Assembly (NCBI RefSeq): GCF_004803475.1
Contig: NZ_SRKY01000002.1
Coordinates: 186,001 to 250,000 of the forward strand
Length of the DNA: 64,000 nt
Direction of reading: 5' to 3'
Source of the DNA: Aliishimia ponticola
GTDB lineage: Bacteria; Pseudomonadota; Alphaproteobacteria; Rhodobacterales; Rhodobacteraceae
Shown here: in pieces, positions 18,663 through 27,096 of the stretch
How the letters are laid out: each line of letters starts with the position of its first letter
Numbering within the stretch: position 1 is the stretch's first letter
Translations under genes and position numbers: made by a program
Notes under the pieces: generated by a model
The model's input: only the letters and a program-made list of their open reading frames with translations
Told to the model about the DNA's origin: nothing
The model's database searches: none

Positions 18663-19667
18663 TCAGCTCATGGCGTGGCGGTAGCCAGCCGAATAGGCGC
18701 CGGTCAGGTGGTGTTCCAACTGCCGTTCGATATCCCCCAAGAGCGAGGATGCGCCAAAGCGGAACAGATCGGGTCTGAGCCAGCGGTCGCCCAGTTCCTC
18801 CTTGATCAGTGCCAGATACAGCAGTGCGTCCTTCGCCTTGGAAATCCCGCCCGCAGGTTTGTAACCCACGCGGAAGCCCGTGCGTTCGTGGAATTCGCGG
18901 ATCGCGCGCAGCATCACCAGTGTGACGGGCAGCGTGGCGTTCACGCTTTCCTTGCCGGTCGAGGTCTTGATGAAGTCCGCCCCCGCCAACATGCAGATCA
19001 CCGAGGCGCGGGCCACGTTGCGCAGCGTGCCAAGTTCGCCGGTGGCGAGGATGGCTTTGACATGGGCGTGTCCGCAGGCTTCGCGCATCTGGCACATCTC
19101 GTCGTAGAGGGCCTGCCAATTGCCTTCCAGCACATGACGGCGCGAGATCACGATGTCGATTTCCTCGGCGCCGGCAGCGACGCTTTCGTGGATTTCCTGA
19201 AGGCGCAGGTGAAAGGGCGACAGACCGGCGGGAAACCCGGTGGAGACCGCCGCCACGGGAATGCCGGAGCCCTTCAGCGCGTTGACGGCTGTCGGCACCA
19301 TTTCGTGATAGACGCAGACCGCGCCCGTGGTCAGGCCGTCCAGCCCCAGCGCGTGCAGGATTTCAGTGCGTACCGGGTGGCGGGCCTTGGCGCAAAGGCG
19401 TTCGACGCGGCGCGCGGTGTCATCGCCTGACAGTGTTGTCAGGTCGATGCACGTGATCGCCCGCGCGAGCCAAGCGGCTTGGTGATCTTTCTTGATCGAC
19501 CGGCGGCCCGGCAGCGTCGCGGCGCGGCGTTCGATGGCCGAGGTATTGGCGCGCAGATTCCGCACCCATCCAAGGTCCAGCTCAAAGCCGGGATTGCGCG
19601 GTTCGGTCACTTGCGGAAGCTGTGCGGTCGTGGCCGTGCCGCGTGTTTTTTCTGGTGTAATTGTCAT
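18663..19667 (-). CDS. deoC: Deoxyribose-phosphate aldolase
   Basis: DeoC cleaves 2-deoxyribose-5-phosphate to glyceraldehyde-3-phosphate and acetaldehyde. The 334-residue protein is the long form of the family. The Schiff-base Lys is in DFIKTSTGKESVNA, and the second active-site Lys in VGYKPAGGIS. A long N-terminal extension (about 60 residues) with ERRAATLPGRRSIKKDHQ precedes the TIM barrel. ATG 19667 was chosen because sequence upstream is atypical. ALDH16 lies downstream on the same strand, giving a likely deoxynucleoside catabolic pair. Confidence 0.95.
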   Translation of the reverse strand: MTITPEKTRGTATTAQLPQVTEPRNPGFELDLGWVRNLRANTSAIERRAATLPGRRSIKKDHQAAWLARAITCIDLTTLSGDDTARRVERLCAKARHPVRTEILHALGLDGLTTGAVCVYHEMVPTAVNALKGSGIPVAAVSTGFPAGLSPFHLRLQEIHESVAAGAEEIDIVISRRHVLEGNWQALYDEMCQMREACGHAHVKAILATGELGTLRNVARASVICMLAGADFIKTSTGKESVNATLPVTLVMLRAIREFHERTGFRVGYKPAGGISKAKDALLYLALIKEELGDRWLRPDLFRFGASSLLGDIERQLEHHLTGAYSAGYRHAMS

Positions 19668-19827
19668 GGCGTGGGCCTTGTTCGCAGTTGCGCGGACAGT
19701 GCCATGTGGCAGGGCGGGGTGCAAGGCGATGGGTCTGCACAAGCTCTGCACGAATTTACCCGCACCCCCTGCACGGCGGCGCGCGAAAACCGGTGAAACA
19801 CCTGCCAAAAAGGAAGGAGCCGGGACA

Positions 19828-21363
19828 ATGAAATCTTATCTGGTGCGCGGGGTGCCGCTGCGGTTGCAACAGGATGGGTGGTGGCTGTCCGCCCCCGTGG
19901 CGGAGCCTGCGGGCCCGCCGGTGGACACGGGGCGTCAGGGCTGGCTTGGCGAGAGCCATCTGCCCAATCTGGCATTGCTGGTCGCCTTGGTCGCGCTGGC
20001 GGATCAGTTGGTCTGGAATGTCGCGCCGGGTTTGTCACTGGCGGTCTTCGTCGCTGTTTGCATCGCCGCCGCGGCAGAGCTGTTGCCCGGTCGCATTCCG
20101 GCGCGCCGTCGTTTTCTGGCGGCCGCAATTGCGCTGATCGCCTGTTTGCCCGTCATCGAACTGGTGCAGCCCTTATCGCTGCTGTTCTATTTCGCGGGCT
20201 TGCCGCTTGCCCTGATGGCCCTGACCGGGCGGCGCCTTCGCGGGGCTTTTCGGTTCTGGTGGCTGGCACCGATCTTTTCCTGCAGTGACGCGGCCCAAGC
20301 GGTTCGGGCTCCCGAAGCGGCGCAGGACATGGCGGGACGGGCACGTTCGGCACTGATGGGCTGGGCGCTGCCTTTGGGGGTCGGCATTGTCTTTTGCGGT
20401 CTGCTGCTTTCGGCCAATCCGGTGCTGGATCAATGGGCGCGCGGTGTGCTGGACTGGAGCCCGCAAGCCCCGGACCTGCGGCGCATGGTGCTGTGGTTTT
20501 GCCTTGCGCTTTGCATCTGGCCGCTGGTCAACCTGGCGCGGTTCGCGCCGCAGCTTTCCCCCGATCCGAAACCTGCCAAATTCGGGCCGGTCCGCGTGCC
20601 GGGTATCATCAATGGCGGTGCCATCGCGCGCAGTCTTATCCTCTTCAACGGGCTTTTTGCGCTGCAAAATACGCTGGACGTCGCGGTTCTGGCCGCCGGG
20701 ATCGGCCTGCCCGACGGGATGAGTTATGCCGAATATGCGCATCGCGGTGCTTACCCTCTGGTCATATTGGCGCTGCTGTCCGGTGGTTTCGCGCTGCTGG
20801 CCCGGCCCTTCATCACTGCGGCGCCGTTTCTGCGTTACTTGCTGCTGATCTGGGTGGCCCAGACCGTATGGCTGACCTGTTCGTCGCTGCTGCGGCTGGA
20901 TCTTTACGTGGAAACTTATGGCCTGACCCGGATGCGCATGGCGGCGGCAATCTGGATGGGGCTGGTTGCGGCGGGGCTTGCATTGACCCTGTGGCAAATC
21001 CTGCGGGGCCAAAGCAATCTGTGGCTGCTCCAACGCAGCGCGGCACTTGGGGCTGGCGTGGTTTGGCTGTGCTGCTTCGTCAGTTTCGACAGGGCAATCG
21101 CGCATTACAACCTGACCCACGATGTCCAGCAGGATTGGCGCTATTTGTGCCGCCTTGGCGATGGGGCGCGTCTGCCGGTCCTTGTCCATACCGGCCGCAG
21201 TTTGGCCGATACATGCGGCTTGCATCACCCGCTGGCCGGACCAATCAGCGCGCCCGCAGACTGGCGGGAATGGGGGTTTCGCAACGCGCGCCTGCGGCGT
21301 AGCCTCGCCACGTTCGAAGCAGAGATGGCGACAGATGTCCGATCCTCAGATCCTCATTATTGA
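19828..21363 (+). CDS. DUF4173 domain polytopic membrane protein
   Basis: The 511-residue protein has about ten hydrophobic segments spread over residues 45-425, followed by a soluble C-terminal tail of about 80 residues. The middle part carries the DUF4173 features (LFNGLFALQNTLD, GMSYAEYAHRGAYPLV, RLDLYVETYGLTRMRM). AAGGAAGG lies 9-13 bases before ATG 19828. Its last 29 bases overlap the start of the response regulator gene, and that gene overlaps a histidine kinase, so the three are a tightly coupled unit. Function is unknown; it could be the sensor or the target of the two-component system. Confidence 0.82.
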   Translation: MKSYLVRGVPLRLQQDGWWLSAPVAEPAGPPVDTGRQGWLGESHLPNLALLVALVALADQLVWNVAPGLSLAVFVAVCIAAAAELLPGRIPARRRFLAAAIALIACLPVIELVQPLSLLFYFAGLPLALMALTGRRLRGAFRFWWLAPIFSCSDAAQAVRAPEAAQDMAGRARSALMGWALPLGVGIVFCGLLLSANPVLDQWARGVLDWSPQAPDLRRMVLWFCLALCIWPLVNLARFAPQLSPDPKPAKFGPVRVPGIINGGAIARSLILFNGLFALQNTLDVAVLAAGIGLPDGMSYAEYAHRGAYPLVILALLSGGFALLARPFITAAPFLRYLLLIWVAQTVWLTCSSLLRLDLYVETYGLTRMRMAAAIWMGLVAAGLALTLWQILRGQSNLWLLQRSAALGAGVVWLCCFVSFDRAIAHYNLTHDVQQDWRYLCRLGDGARLPVLVHTGRSLADTCGLHHPLAGPISAPADWREWGFRNARLRRSLATFEAEMATDVRSSDPHY

Positions 21364-22033
21364 TGACGACGCGCAAATCCGCGAGGTGTTGCGGATCGCG
21401 GTTCGGCAGGCGGGAATGGTCTGCGACGAGGCGGGCGATGGCGCAGAAGGGCTTGCAAAGGCGCGCTCTGGCAGGTTCGATCTGCTGGTGCTGGATATCG
21501 GCCTGCCGCGAATGGACGGGCTGGCCGTTTGCCGCGAACTGCGGACGACGTCGGACGTGCCGGTGCTGTTCCTGACCGCCCGCGATGACGAGATCGACCG
21601 CGTCTTGGGCTTTGAACTGGGCGGCGACGATTATGTGAGCAAGCCTTTCTCGCCGCGCGAACTGGTGGGGCGGATCAAGGCGATCCTCAAGCGGACTCGC
21701 GACGCGGCGCCGGTTGTGGGCACTGACGGATATGCACGGGGGCGGCTGCGGCTGCACCCGGAACGGCACCATTGCGATGTGGGCGGGGTGCCTATCGGTC
21801 TGACCGGGCGCGAGATGGATATTCTGGCGCTGCTCATGGCGCAGCCAGAGCGCGTCTTTGCCCGGCCCGCGCTGGTGGACCGGGTCTGGGGCGCGGGCAT
21901 GGTCGTTTCGGACCGGACACTCGACAGTCATCTGCGTAACCTGCGCTTCAAGCTGACAGAGGCCGGTTGCCCTGACGCCATCGAAACGCTGCATGGGGTC
22001 GGAATTCGGATGGGCGCATGTCGCGGCGGGTAA
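21335..22033 (+). CDS. OmpR/PhoB-family response regulator
   Basis: A 232-residue regulator with a receiver domain (acidic pair at Asp10-12, phospho-acceptor Asp54 in LLVLDIGLP, Thr81, Lys103 in SKPFSP) and a winged-helix DNA-binding domain (about 130-228) with LTGREMDILALLM and DSHLRNLRFKL. The ATG at 21335 is inside the end of the DUF4173 gene; the histidine kinase begins 16 bases before its stop. The cognate kinase is therefore clear. The target promoters are not obvious from the sequence. Confidence 0.93.
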   Translation: MSDPQILIIDDDAQIREVLRIAVRQAGMVCDEAGDGAEGLAKARSGRFDLLVLDIGLPRMDGLAVCRELRTTSDVPVLFLTARDDEIDRVLGFELGGDDYVSKPFSPRELVGRIKAILKRTRDAAPVVGTDGYARGRLRLHPERHHCDVGGVPIGLTGREMDILALLMAQPERVFARPALVDRVWGAGMVVSDRTLDSHLRNLRFKLTEAGCPDAIETLHGVGIRMGACRGG

Positions 22034-22986
22034 GGCGGAAATGGCGGCCACCGCTTTTGCTGGTGCTGGGCGGGACGCTGCTGGCGGTGCTGGCCTTGCC
22101 GATCCTTGGGCTGACGGTGTTCCGTCTGGCGGGCGACATTCTGGGTTGGGCGGAAACGGCTTGGCTGATCTTCTGGCTTGCGGTGGTGGCGACCGCCGCG
22201 CTGGCATGGTTGCTGTCCCGATTGGTGTTGCGCCCTGTCTGGGCGCTGACCGCTCACGCGCAGGCCATGAAGGTGGCGCGGGATGTGCCGCCGCCAGACC
22301 GTTTCGGCACCGCGGAATTGTCCGATCTGGGCCAAAGCGTGATCGAGATGGGCGCGACGCTGCATGGGCGCGCACGCGGGCTTTCGGCCTATGCAGATCA
22401 CGTCACGCATGAGCTGAAATCGCCCCTGACCGCTATTCGCGGCGCGGCGGAAATGCTGGATGATCCGGGGCTTGCGCCCGGGGATCGCGCCCGCTTGTTG
22501 CAGACAATCCACAACTCTGGCGCGCGGATGCAGCGGCTCTTGGATGATCTGCGCGCCCATGCGGCGGTGCGTCTGACCGCCGCGCAGGGTGAATGCACCC
22601 TGGCAGAGGCGTTGGCGGCGGCGGAGCTTCCCGGTGGTCTGGACCTCAAGGCGACGTCGCAGGCCCGGTTGCCCATCGCAGCCCAAGACCTTGCCCGTGT
22701 GATCACGCAACTTGCCCGGAACGCCGCGGAGGCCGGGGCGCAGGCCATGGTGATCTCCGACGTGGATGCGGGTTTGCGGGTCGCGGATGACGGGCCGGGC
22801 ATCGCCGAAGGTGACCGGGACCGGGTGTTCGATCCGTTCTTCACCTCGCGCCGCGATGCAGGCGGGTCTGGGATGGGCTTATCCGTGGTTCAAAGCCTGA
22901 TAGAAGCGGCAGGCGGGCAGATCACGCTGGAGCCATCTGGCGCCGTGTCCACGGAAGGCGCCTCTTTTCTCATCGAATTCACGTAA
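22018..22986 (+). CDS. Intramembrane-type sensor histidine kinase
   Basis: The 322-residue kinase has two membrane helices (about 12-38 and 47-70) separated by fewer than 10 residues, so it has practically no periplasmic sensor domain. A HAMP-like linker follows, then the H-box with phospho-acceptor His131 (HVTHELKSPLTA), the N-box (ITQLARNAAEAG), G1 (VADDGPGI), F (DPFF) and G2 (GGSGMGLSVV). All catalytic boxes are intact. It overlaps the regulator gene by 16 bases. The signal is probably sensed within the membrane or via the DUF4173 protein. Confidence 0.92.
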   Translation: MSRRVRRKWRPPLLLVLGGTLLAVLALPILGLTVFRLAGDILGWAETAWLIFWLAVVATAALAWLLSRLVLRPVWALTAHAQAMKVARDVPPPDRFGTAELSDLGQSVIEMGATLHGRARGLSAYADHVTHELKSPLTAIRGAAEMLDDPGLAPGDRARLLQTIHNSGARMQRLLDDLRAHAAVRLTAAQGECTLAEALAAAELPGGLDLKATSQARLPIAAQDLARVITQLARNAAEAGAQAMVISDVDAGLRVADDGPGIAEGDRDRVFDPFFTSRRDAGGSGMGLSVVQSLIEAAGGQITLEPSGAVSTEGASFLIEFT

Positions 22987-23001
22987 GCCGGACATTTTTA
23001 T

Positions 23002-23016
23002 TGCGAATAATTCGCA
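23002..23016 (+). promoter_or_regulatory. Fur/Mur-like operator, distal
   Basis: TGCGAATAATTCGCA is a 15-base near-perfect palindrome (only the central base breaks it) resembling Fur-family boxes such as the Mn-responsive Mur site of alphaproteobacteria. It is 62 bases upstream of the metal-binding protein start and just before a TTGACT (23022-23027) that could be the -35 element. Confidence 0.7.
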
Positions 23017-23030
23017 GGAACTTGACTTCT

Positions 23031-23045
23031 TGCGAATTGTTCTCA
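23031..23045 (+). promoter_or_regulatory. Fur/Mur-like operator, proximal
   Basis: TGCGAATTGTTCTCA is a second, less symmetric copy of the same box, 29 bases (close to three helical turns) from the first. The two sites bracket the putative -35 hexamer, a good arrangement for repression by a metal-loaded Fur/Mur dimer. Confidence 0.68.
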
Positions 23046-23077
23046 TTTTGTGATGTGGCAGTGAGGAAAGGTCTGAA

Positions 23078-24052
23078 ATGCTGACACGTCGCGAACTGAT
23101 TGGTGCATCTCTTGCCGCTTTGGCGGTTCCGAAGGCGGCATTGGCGCAGCAAAAGCTGAACGTCGTGGCGACGACCGGCATGATCGCGGACACGGTGTCG
23201 CGGATCGGCGGGGATGCTGTCGATGTGCGCGGCCTGATGGGGCCGGGCATCGACCCGCATTCCTATCGGCAGACCCGTAGCGATATCGTCACGATGACGC
23301 GGGCGGATATTGTTCTGTGGAACGGTCTGTTCCTCGAAGCGCAGATGAAGGACGTGCTGGAACGTCTGGCCAAGCGTCAGCCGGTTGTCGCTGTGTCGGA
23401 TCGGCTCGAAGCGGCGGCGCGGGCGGGGGGCGCCACGCCGCTTATCGCACATGCCGAATACCATGATGCCTTCGATCCGCATATCTGGATGGATCCCGCG
23501 ATCTGGGGCGGGATCGCCGCCCGCACGGCAGAGGCCCTGACCGAGCTTCGGCCAGATGACGCGGCCACGTTCGACGCAAACCTCGCGGCATTCCAAGCCG
23601 ATCTTGACGCGCTGACCGCCTACGGGCTGGACGCGATGGACAAAGTGCCGGAGCATCGGCGCGTTCTGGTCACGGCACATGATGCGTTTTCCTATTTCGG
23701 GCGGGCTTTTGGATTGGAAGTCCACGGCGTTCAGGGCATTTCCACAAATAGCGAAGCGGGCTTGCATCGCATCCGCGAATTGGTCGAGATGCTGGCAGAG
23801 CGCGAGATCAAGGCGGTCTTCGTGGAAAGTTCGGTGTCGGATCGCAATATCCGCGCGCTGATCGAAGGGGTCGCGGCCAAGGGCGGCACACTGTCGCTGG
23901 GCGGGCAACTTTACAGTGACGCGATGGGTACGGCTGGCACCTATGAAGGGACATATGTCGGAATGCTCGACCACAATATCACGACCATTGCGCGTGCGCT
24001 TGGGGCCGATGTGCCTGCGGCCGGGCTCAATGGCGAATTGATCCAGAGTTAA
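23078..24052 (+). CDS. Metal ABC transporter substrate-binding protein (Zn/Mn/Fe family, TroA-like)
   Basis: A 324-residue periplasmic cluster A-I binding protein. The signal peptide has a twin-arginine-like start (MLTRRELIGASLAALA) and cleavage after about residue 23 (ALA). The expected metal ligands are His61 (DPHSYR), His135 (FDPHIWMDP), His201 (TAHDAFSYF) and Asp281 (QLYSDAMG); the His at the third position is TroA-like rather than the Glu of PsaA/SitA. The ATPase and two permeases follow directly. Two Fur/Mur-like boxes upstream suggest repression by metal, probably manganese. Confidence 0.93.
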   Translation: MLTRRELIGASLAALAVPKAALAQQKLNVVATTGMIADTVSRIGGDAVDVRGLMGPGIDPHSYRQTRSDIVTMTRADIVLWNGLFLEAQMKDVLERLAKRQPVVAVSDRLEAAARAGGATPLIAHAEYHDAFDPHIWMDPAIWGGIAARTAEALTELRPDDAATFDANLAAFQADLDALTAYGLDAMDKVPEHRRVLVTAHDAFSYFGRAFGLEVHGVQGISTNSEAGLHRIRELVEMLAEREIKAVFVESSVSDRNIRALIEGVAAKGGTLSLGGQLYSDAMGTAGTYEGTYVGMLDHNITTIARALGADVPAAGLNGELIQS

Positions 24053-24056
24053 CTAC

Positions 24057-24839
24057 ATGGTGCCAGAAGACAGGTCCGGGGCCGCCACTGCTGCCCCGTT
24101 GGAGGTCCACGGGATCACGGTGACCTATGGCGAAAAGCCAGCGGTATTTTCCGCAGACATGACGGTGCGAGCCGGAGAGTTGACGGCCATCGTCGGCCCG
24201 AACGGCGCCGGGAAATCGACGCTGCTCAAGGCGGTGCTGGGGATCGTGATGCCGCTGGCGGGGCAGGTGCAGTTCTTCGGCCTTCCGCTGGACAAGGCGC
24301 GCGACCGCATTGCCTATGTGCCGCAGCGGGCCAGTGTGGACTGGGATTTCCCCACACGGGTGATCGATGTGGTGCTGATGGGCATGTATCGGCAGTTGGG
24401 CCTTCTGGGCCGAGTGCGACAGGCCCATCGGGATGCGGCCTTGCATTGCCTGACGCGCGTCGGGATGCAGGATTTTGCCGAACGGCAGATTGGCCAGCTT
24501 TCGGGGGGGCAGCAACAGCGCGTGTTTCTGGCCCGCGCGCTGGCGCAGCAGGCGGATCTTTACCTTTTGGACGAACCCTTCGCGGGTGTGGATGCCGCGA
24601 CCGAGAAGGCGATTATCGGTGTTCTCAAGGAATTGGCGGAAGAGGGCCGGACCGTCGTCGCCGTGCATCACGATCTGTCCACAGTGCCGGAATATTTCGA
24701 CAACGTGCTGCTTCTGGCCACGCAGGTCATTGCAGAAGGGCCAGTAAGCACGACCTTCGTGCCCGAGCTTTTGCACAAGGCTTATGGTGGGCGTCTGGGC
24801 GCGGGTCAGGTTATCGGTGCTTTGGCGGAAACGGTCTGA
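24057..24839 (+). CDS. Metal ABC transporter ATP-binding protein
   Basis: The 260-residue ATPase has Walker A GPNGAGKST (about 43-51), a Q-loop at VPQRASVDWDFP, the signature LSGGQQQR, Walker B LYLLDEPFAGVD and a switch His in VAVHHDLS. The DWDFP segment after the Q-loop is typical of Zn/Mn importers (MntB/TroB/SitB type). It starts 4 bases after the binding-protein stop and is followed 3 bases later by the first permease gene. Confidence 0.95.
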   Translation: MVPEDRSGAATAAPLEVHGITVTYGEKPAVFSADMTVRAGELTAIVGPNGAGKSTLLKAVLGIVMPLAGQVQFFGLPLDKARDRIAYVPQRASVDWDFPTRVIDVVLMGMYRQLGLLGRVRQAHRDAALHCLTRVGMQDFAERQIGQLSGGQQQRVFLARALAQQADLYLLDEPFAGVDAATEKAIIGVLKELAEEGRTVVAVHHDLSTVPEYFDNVLLLATQVIAEGPVSTTFVPELLHKAYGGRLGAGQVIGALAETV

Positions 24840-24842
24840 TCC

Positions 24843-26045
24843 ATGTTGAGTGACGCGCTGCTGCTGCAACTTGGGTATAACGCGACCCTTGTGACCTTGG
24901 GCGCCATGATGCTGGGGCTATCCGCAGGCGTTGCAGGCACCTTCCTGTTTCTGCGCAAGCGCGCCCTTGTCAGCGATGCGATCAGCCACGCCACCCTTCC
25001 GGGGATTGCGCTGGCCTTTCTGGTGATGGTCGCGCTGGGCGGCGATGGTCGGTCCTTGCCCGGACTTCTTGTGGGGGCTGTCGGCTCCGCCGGGCTTGGT
25101 CTGGCGGCGGTCAGCTTCTTGTCGAACCGGACACGGCTGGGCGAAGATACGGCCATCGGATCGGTTTTGTCGGTCTTTTTCGGCTTCGGCATTGTGCTTT
25201 TGACCGTCGTGCAAAGCGTGGGGCAGGGGCAGCAGGCGGGGCTTGAGGGCTTTTTGCTGGGTTCAACCGCCGGAATGCTGCGCGGCGATGCCACGCTGAT
25301 TGCGCTGAGCGCCGGGCTGACCTTCGCCGTGATCCTGTTGATGCGCCGCCCCTTGACGCTGGCCGCGTTCGATCCCGGTTTCGCCGAGGTCGCCGGGCAC
25401 AACCCGCGCCGGTCCGAGGCGATCCTGATGGCCGTGGTGCTGGCCGTGACGGTTGTCGGGCTCAAGATCGTCGGCCTTATCCTGATCGTGGCCCTGCTGA
25501 TCATTCCGCCCGTCGCCGCCCGGTTCTGGAGCGAGCAAAGCGACCGTGTGCTGTTGATCGCGGGCCTGATTGGCGGCGTTTCGGGCTATGTGGGGGCGGC
25601 GATTTCAGCGATTGCACCGGATCTGCCGACAGGTCCGATCATCGTGTTGAGTTGTTTTGGCCTCTTCGCGCTGTCTTTCCTGCTTGCGCCGCAGCGCGGG
25701 GTTTTGGCGATGGCGCTGCGCCATATCCGGTTTCGGCGCGAGGTTCATTTGCAGCAAGGGCTGCTTGCGATTGCGCAGGGTCAACCGATCTATGAAAGCC
25801 TGACGCGCCGCCTTCTCATCCGCGAAGGTCTAATCCGCGCCGATGGGGTCGCAACGCCGGAAGGGCGCGCCGAAGCCTCTCGCCGGTTGCGCGATGTGGC
25901 CCGCTGGCGCGAAATCCGCAACGATCCGGCATTGGAGCGGGAAGCAGCGCTGTATGACGGGTTGACCAATATCGAAACCGTGTTGACCCCGGACCAACTG
26001 GATGCGCTTGACGCGCGCTTGTCCCCACAGGCGGAGATAGGATGA
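24843..26045 (+). CDS. Metal ABC transporter permease with C-terminal DtxR-like extension
   Basis: The 400-residue protein has an ABC-3 type permease domain (about 1-285; eight or nine hydrophobic segments, SDAISHATLPG near residue 40, and GLKIVGLILIVALLIIPPVAA). A roughly 110-residue soluble tail follows. It contains LTRRLLIREGLIRADGVATPEGRAEASRRLRDVARW, resembling the winged-helix/linker region of DtxR/MntR regulators, and is far beyond the usual 280-300 residue length. It overlaps the second permease gene (ATGATG). The tail may be a cytosolic metal or accessory domain. Confidence 0.9.
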   Translation: MLSDALLLQLGYNATLVTLGAMMLGLSAGVAGTFLFLRKRALVSDAISHATLPGIALAFLVMVALGGDGRSLPGLLVGAVGSAGLGLAAVSFLSNRTRLGEDTAIGSVLSVFFGFGIVLLTVVQSVGQGQQAGLEGFLLGSTAGMLRGDATLIALSAGLTFAVILLMRRPLTLAAFDPGFAEVAGHNPRRSEAILMAVVLAVTVVGLKIVGLILIVALLIIPPVAARFWSEQSDRVLLIAGLIGGVSGYVGAAISAIAPDLPTGPIIVLSCFGLFALSFLLAPQRGVLAMALRHIRFRREVHLQQGLLAIAQGQPIYESLTRRLLIREGLIRADGVATPEGRAEASRRLRDVARWREIRNDPALEREAALYDGLTNIETVLTPDQLDALDARLSPQAEIG

Positions 26046-26956
26046 TGGGTATGGAATTCGTCAGCCTGTCACTCGTCCCGATGCTGATCGGGATTTGCGT
26101 CGCGATTGCGTGCGCGCTGCCGGGGAACTTCCTGATCCTGCGGGGGCAGGCATTGATCGGCGATGCCATCAGCCATGTTGTGCTGCCGGGCATTGTCGTC
26201 GGCTTTCTTGTCGCCGGAACGGTGTCCAGCACCGTCATGATGCTGGGCGCGGCGGCGGCAGCGGTCCTGTCGATGGTCGCTATCGAAACCATTCGCCGCT
26301 TGGGCCGGATCGAGGCCGGGGCCGCCATGGGCGTCGTCTTCACCACCATGTTCGCGCTTGGCGTTCTGTTGCTGGAACAGGCCGATACCTCCGGGGTTCA
26401 TCTGGATGTCGAACACGCGCTTTACGGCAATCTTGAAGGGCTGATCTGGTTGGACGCGATCGGCTGGGATTCCCTGCTGGATCCGGTCGCACTGGCGGGG
26501 CTGCCCGCCGAATTGCCGCGAATGGTGCTGGTTCTGCTGGTCATTGTCGCATTTACAGTGATCCTGTGGCGTCCACTTGCGATGATGAGCTTTGACGAAG
26601 GACATGCCCGGACACTTGGTCTGCGCACGACTGCATTAAGCGCAGCGCTGGTGATCCTGTCTGCGGTGGCGGCGGTTGCGGCCTTTGATGCGGTCGGCTC
26701 CATCATCGTGATTGCCATGTTCATCTGCCCACCGGCGGCGGCGCGGCTGATGACCAACCGGCTGGGGAGCCAGGTGCTTGTATCCGTCGTGATCGCGGCG
26801 CTCACCGCCGTGGTCGGATATGTGCTTGCCGGATACGGGCCGCTTTGGATCGGGCAAACGGCGTCCGTCAGCGCGGCAGGTATGATTGCGACGGTGTCCG
26901 GTGTTGCGCTGGCGCTGGCGGCGATCTGGGGCCCGCATCGGCGGCGGGTCCGTTGA
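26042..26956 (+). CDS. Metal ABC transporter permease
   Basis: A 304-residue ABC-3 family permease of normal length, with SLVPMLIGICVAIACALPGNFLIL at the N-terminus, GDAISHVVLPGIVVG, and VGSIIVIAMFICPPAAA. It completes a four-gene importer (binding protein, ATPase, two permeases) like troABCD/sitABCD and probably forms a heterodimeric channel with the upstream permease. Its start overlaps the stop of that gene by 4 bases. No regulator gene is adjacent. Confidence 0.93.
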   Translation: MMGMEFVSLSLVPMLIGICVAIACALPGNFLILRGQALIGDAISHVVLPGIVVGFLVAGTVSSTVMMLGAAAAAVLSMVAIETIRRLGRIEAGAAMGVVFTTMFALGVLLLEQADTSGVHLDVEHALYGNLEGLIWLDAIGWDSLLDPVALAGLPAELPRMVLVLLVIVAFTVILWRPLAMMSFDEGHARTLGLRTTALSAALVILSAVAAVAAFDAVGSIIVIAMFICPPAAARLMTNRLGSQVLVSVVIAALTAVVGYVLAGYGPLWIGQTASVSAAGMIATVSGVALALAAIWGPHRRRVR

Positions 26957-27033
26957 TCGGCCCGGCGATGCACGGCTGGCGGGCAGTTGCGCGCCAGAGC
27001 CGCTGGAATCCTTGAAAATCCTTGATCTGAGCA

Positions 27034-27060
27034 TTGCCCGGCTCTCATAGTTCCGGGCAA
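27034..27060 (+). other. Leader hairpin upstream of the xanthine/uracil permease
   Basis: TTGCCCGG and CCGGGCAA make a perfect 8-bp stem around an 11-nt loop, 36 bases before the permease start. It could end the metal-importer transcript or act in the permease leader. It does not look like a known purine riboswitch, since no three-way junction was seen. Confidence 0.4.
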
Positions 27061-27096
27061 CCCGCGACAGACGGGGACCAGAACAAGGGACCGAAG

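Noticed and set aside
17496-19430. Plus-strand open frame of 644 codons opposite ALDH16 and deoC
   Set aside because: It runs across two recognised minus-strand genes and their hairpin spacer, so it cannot be a real single protein.
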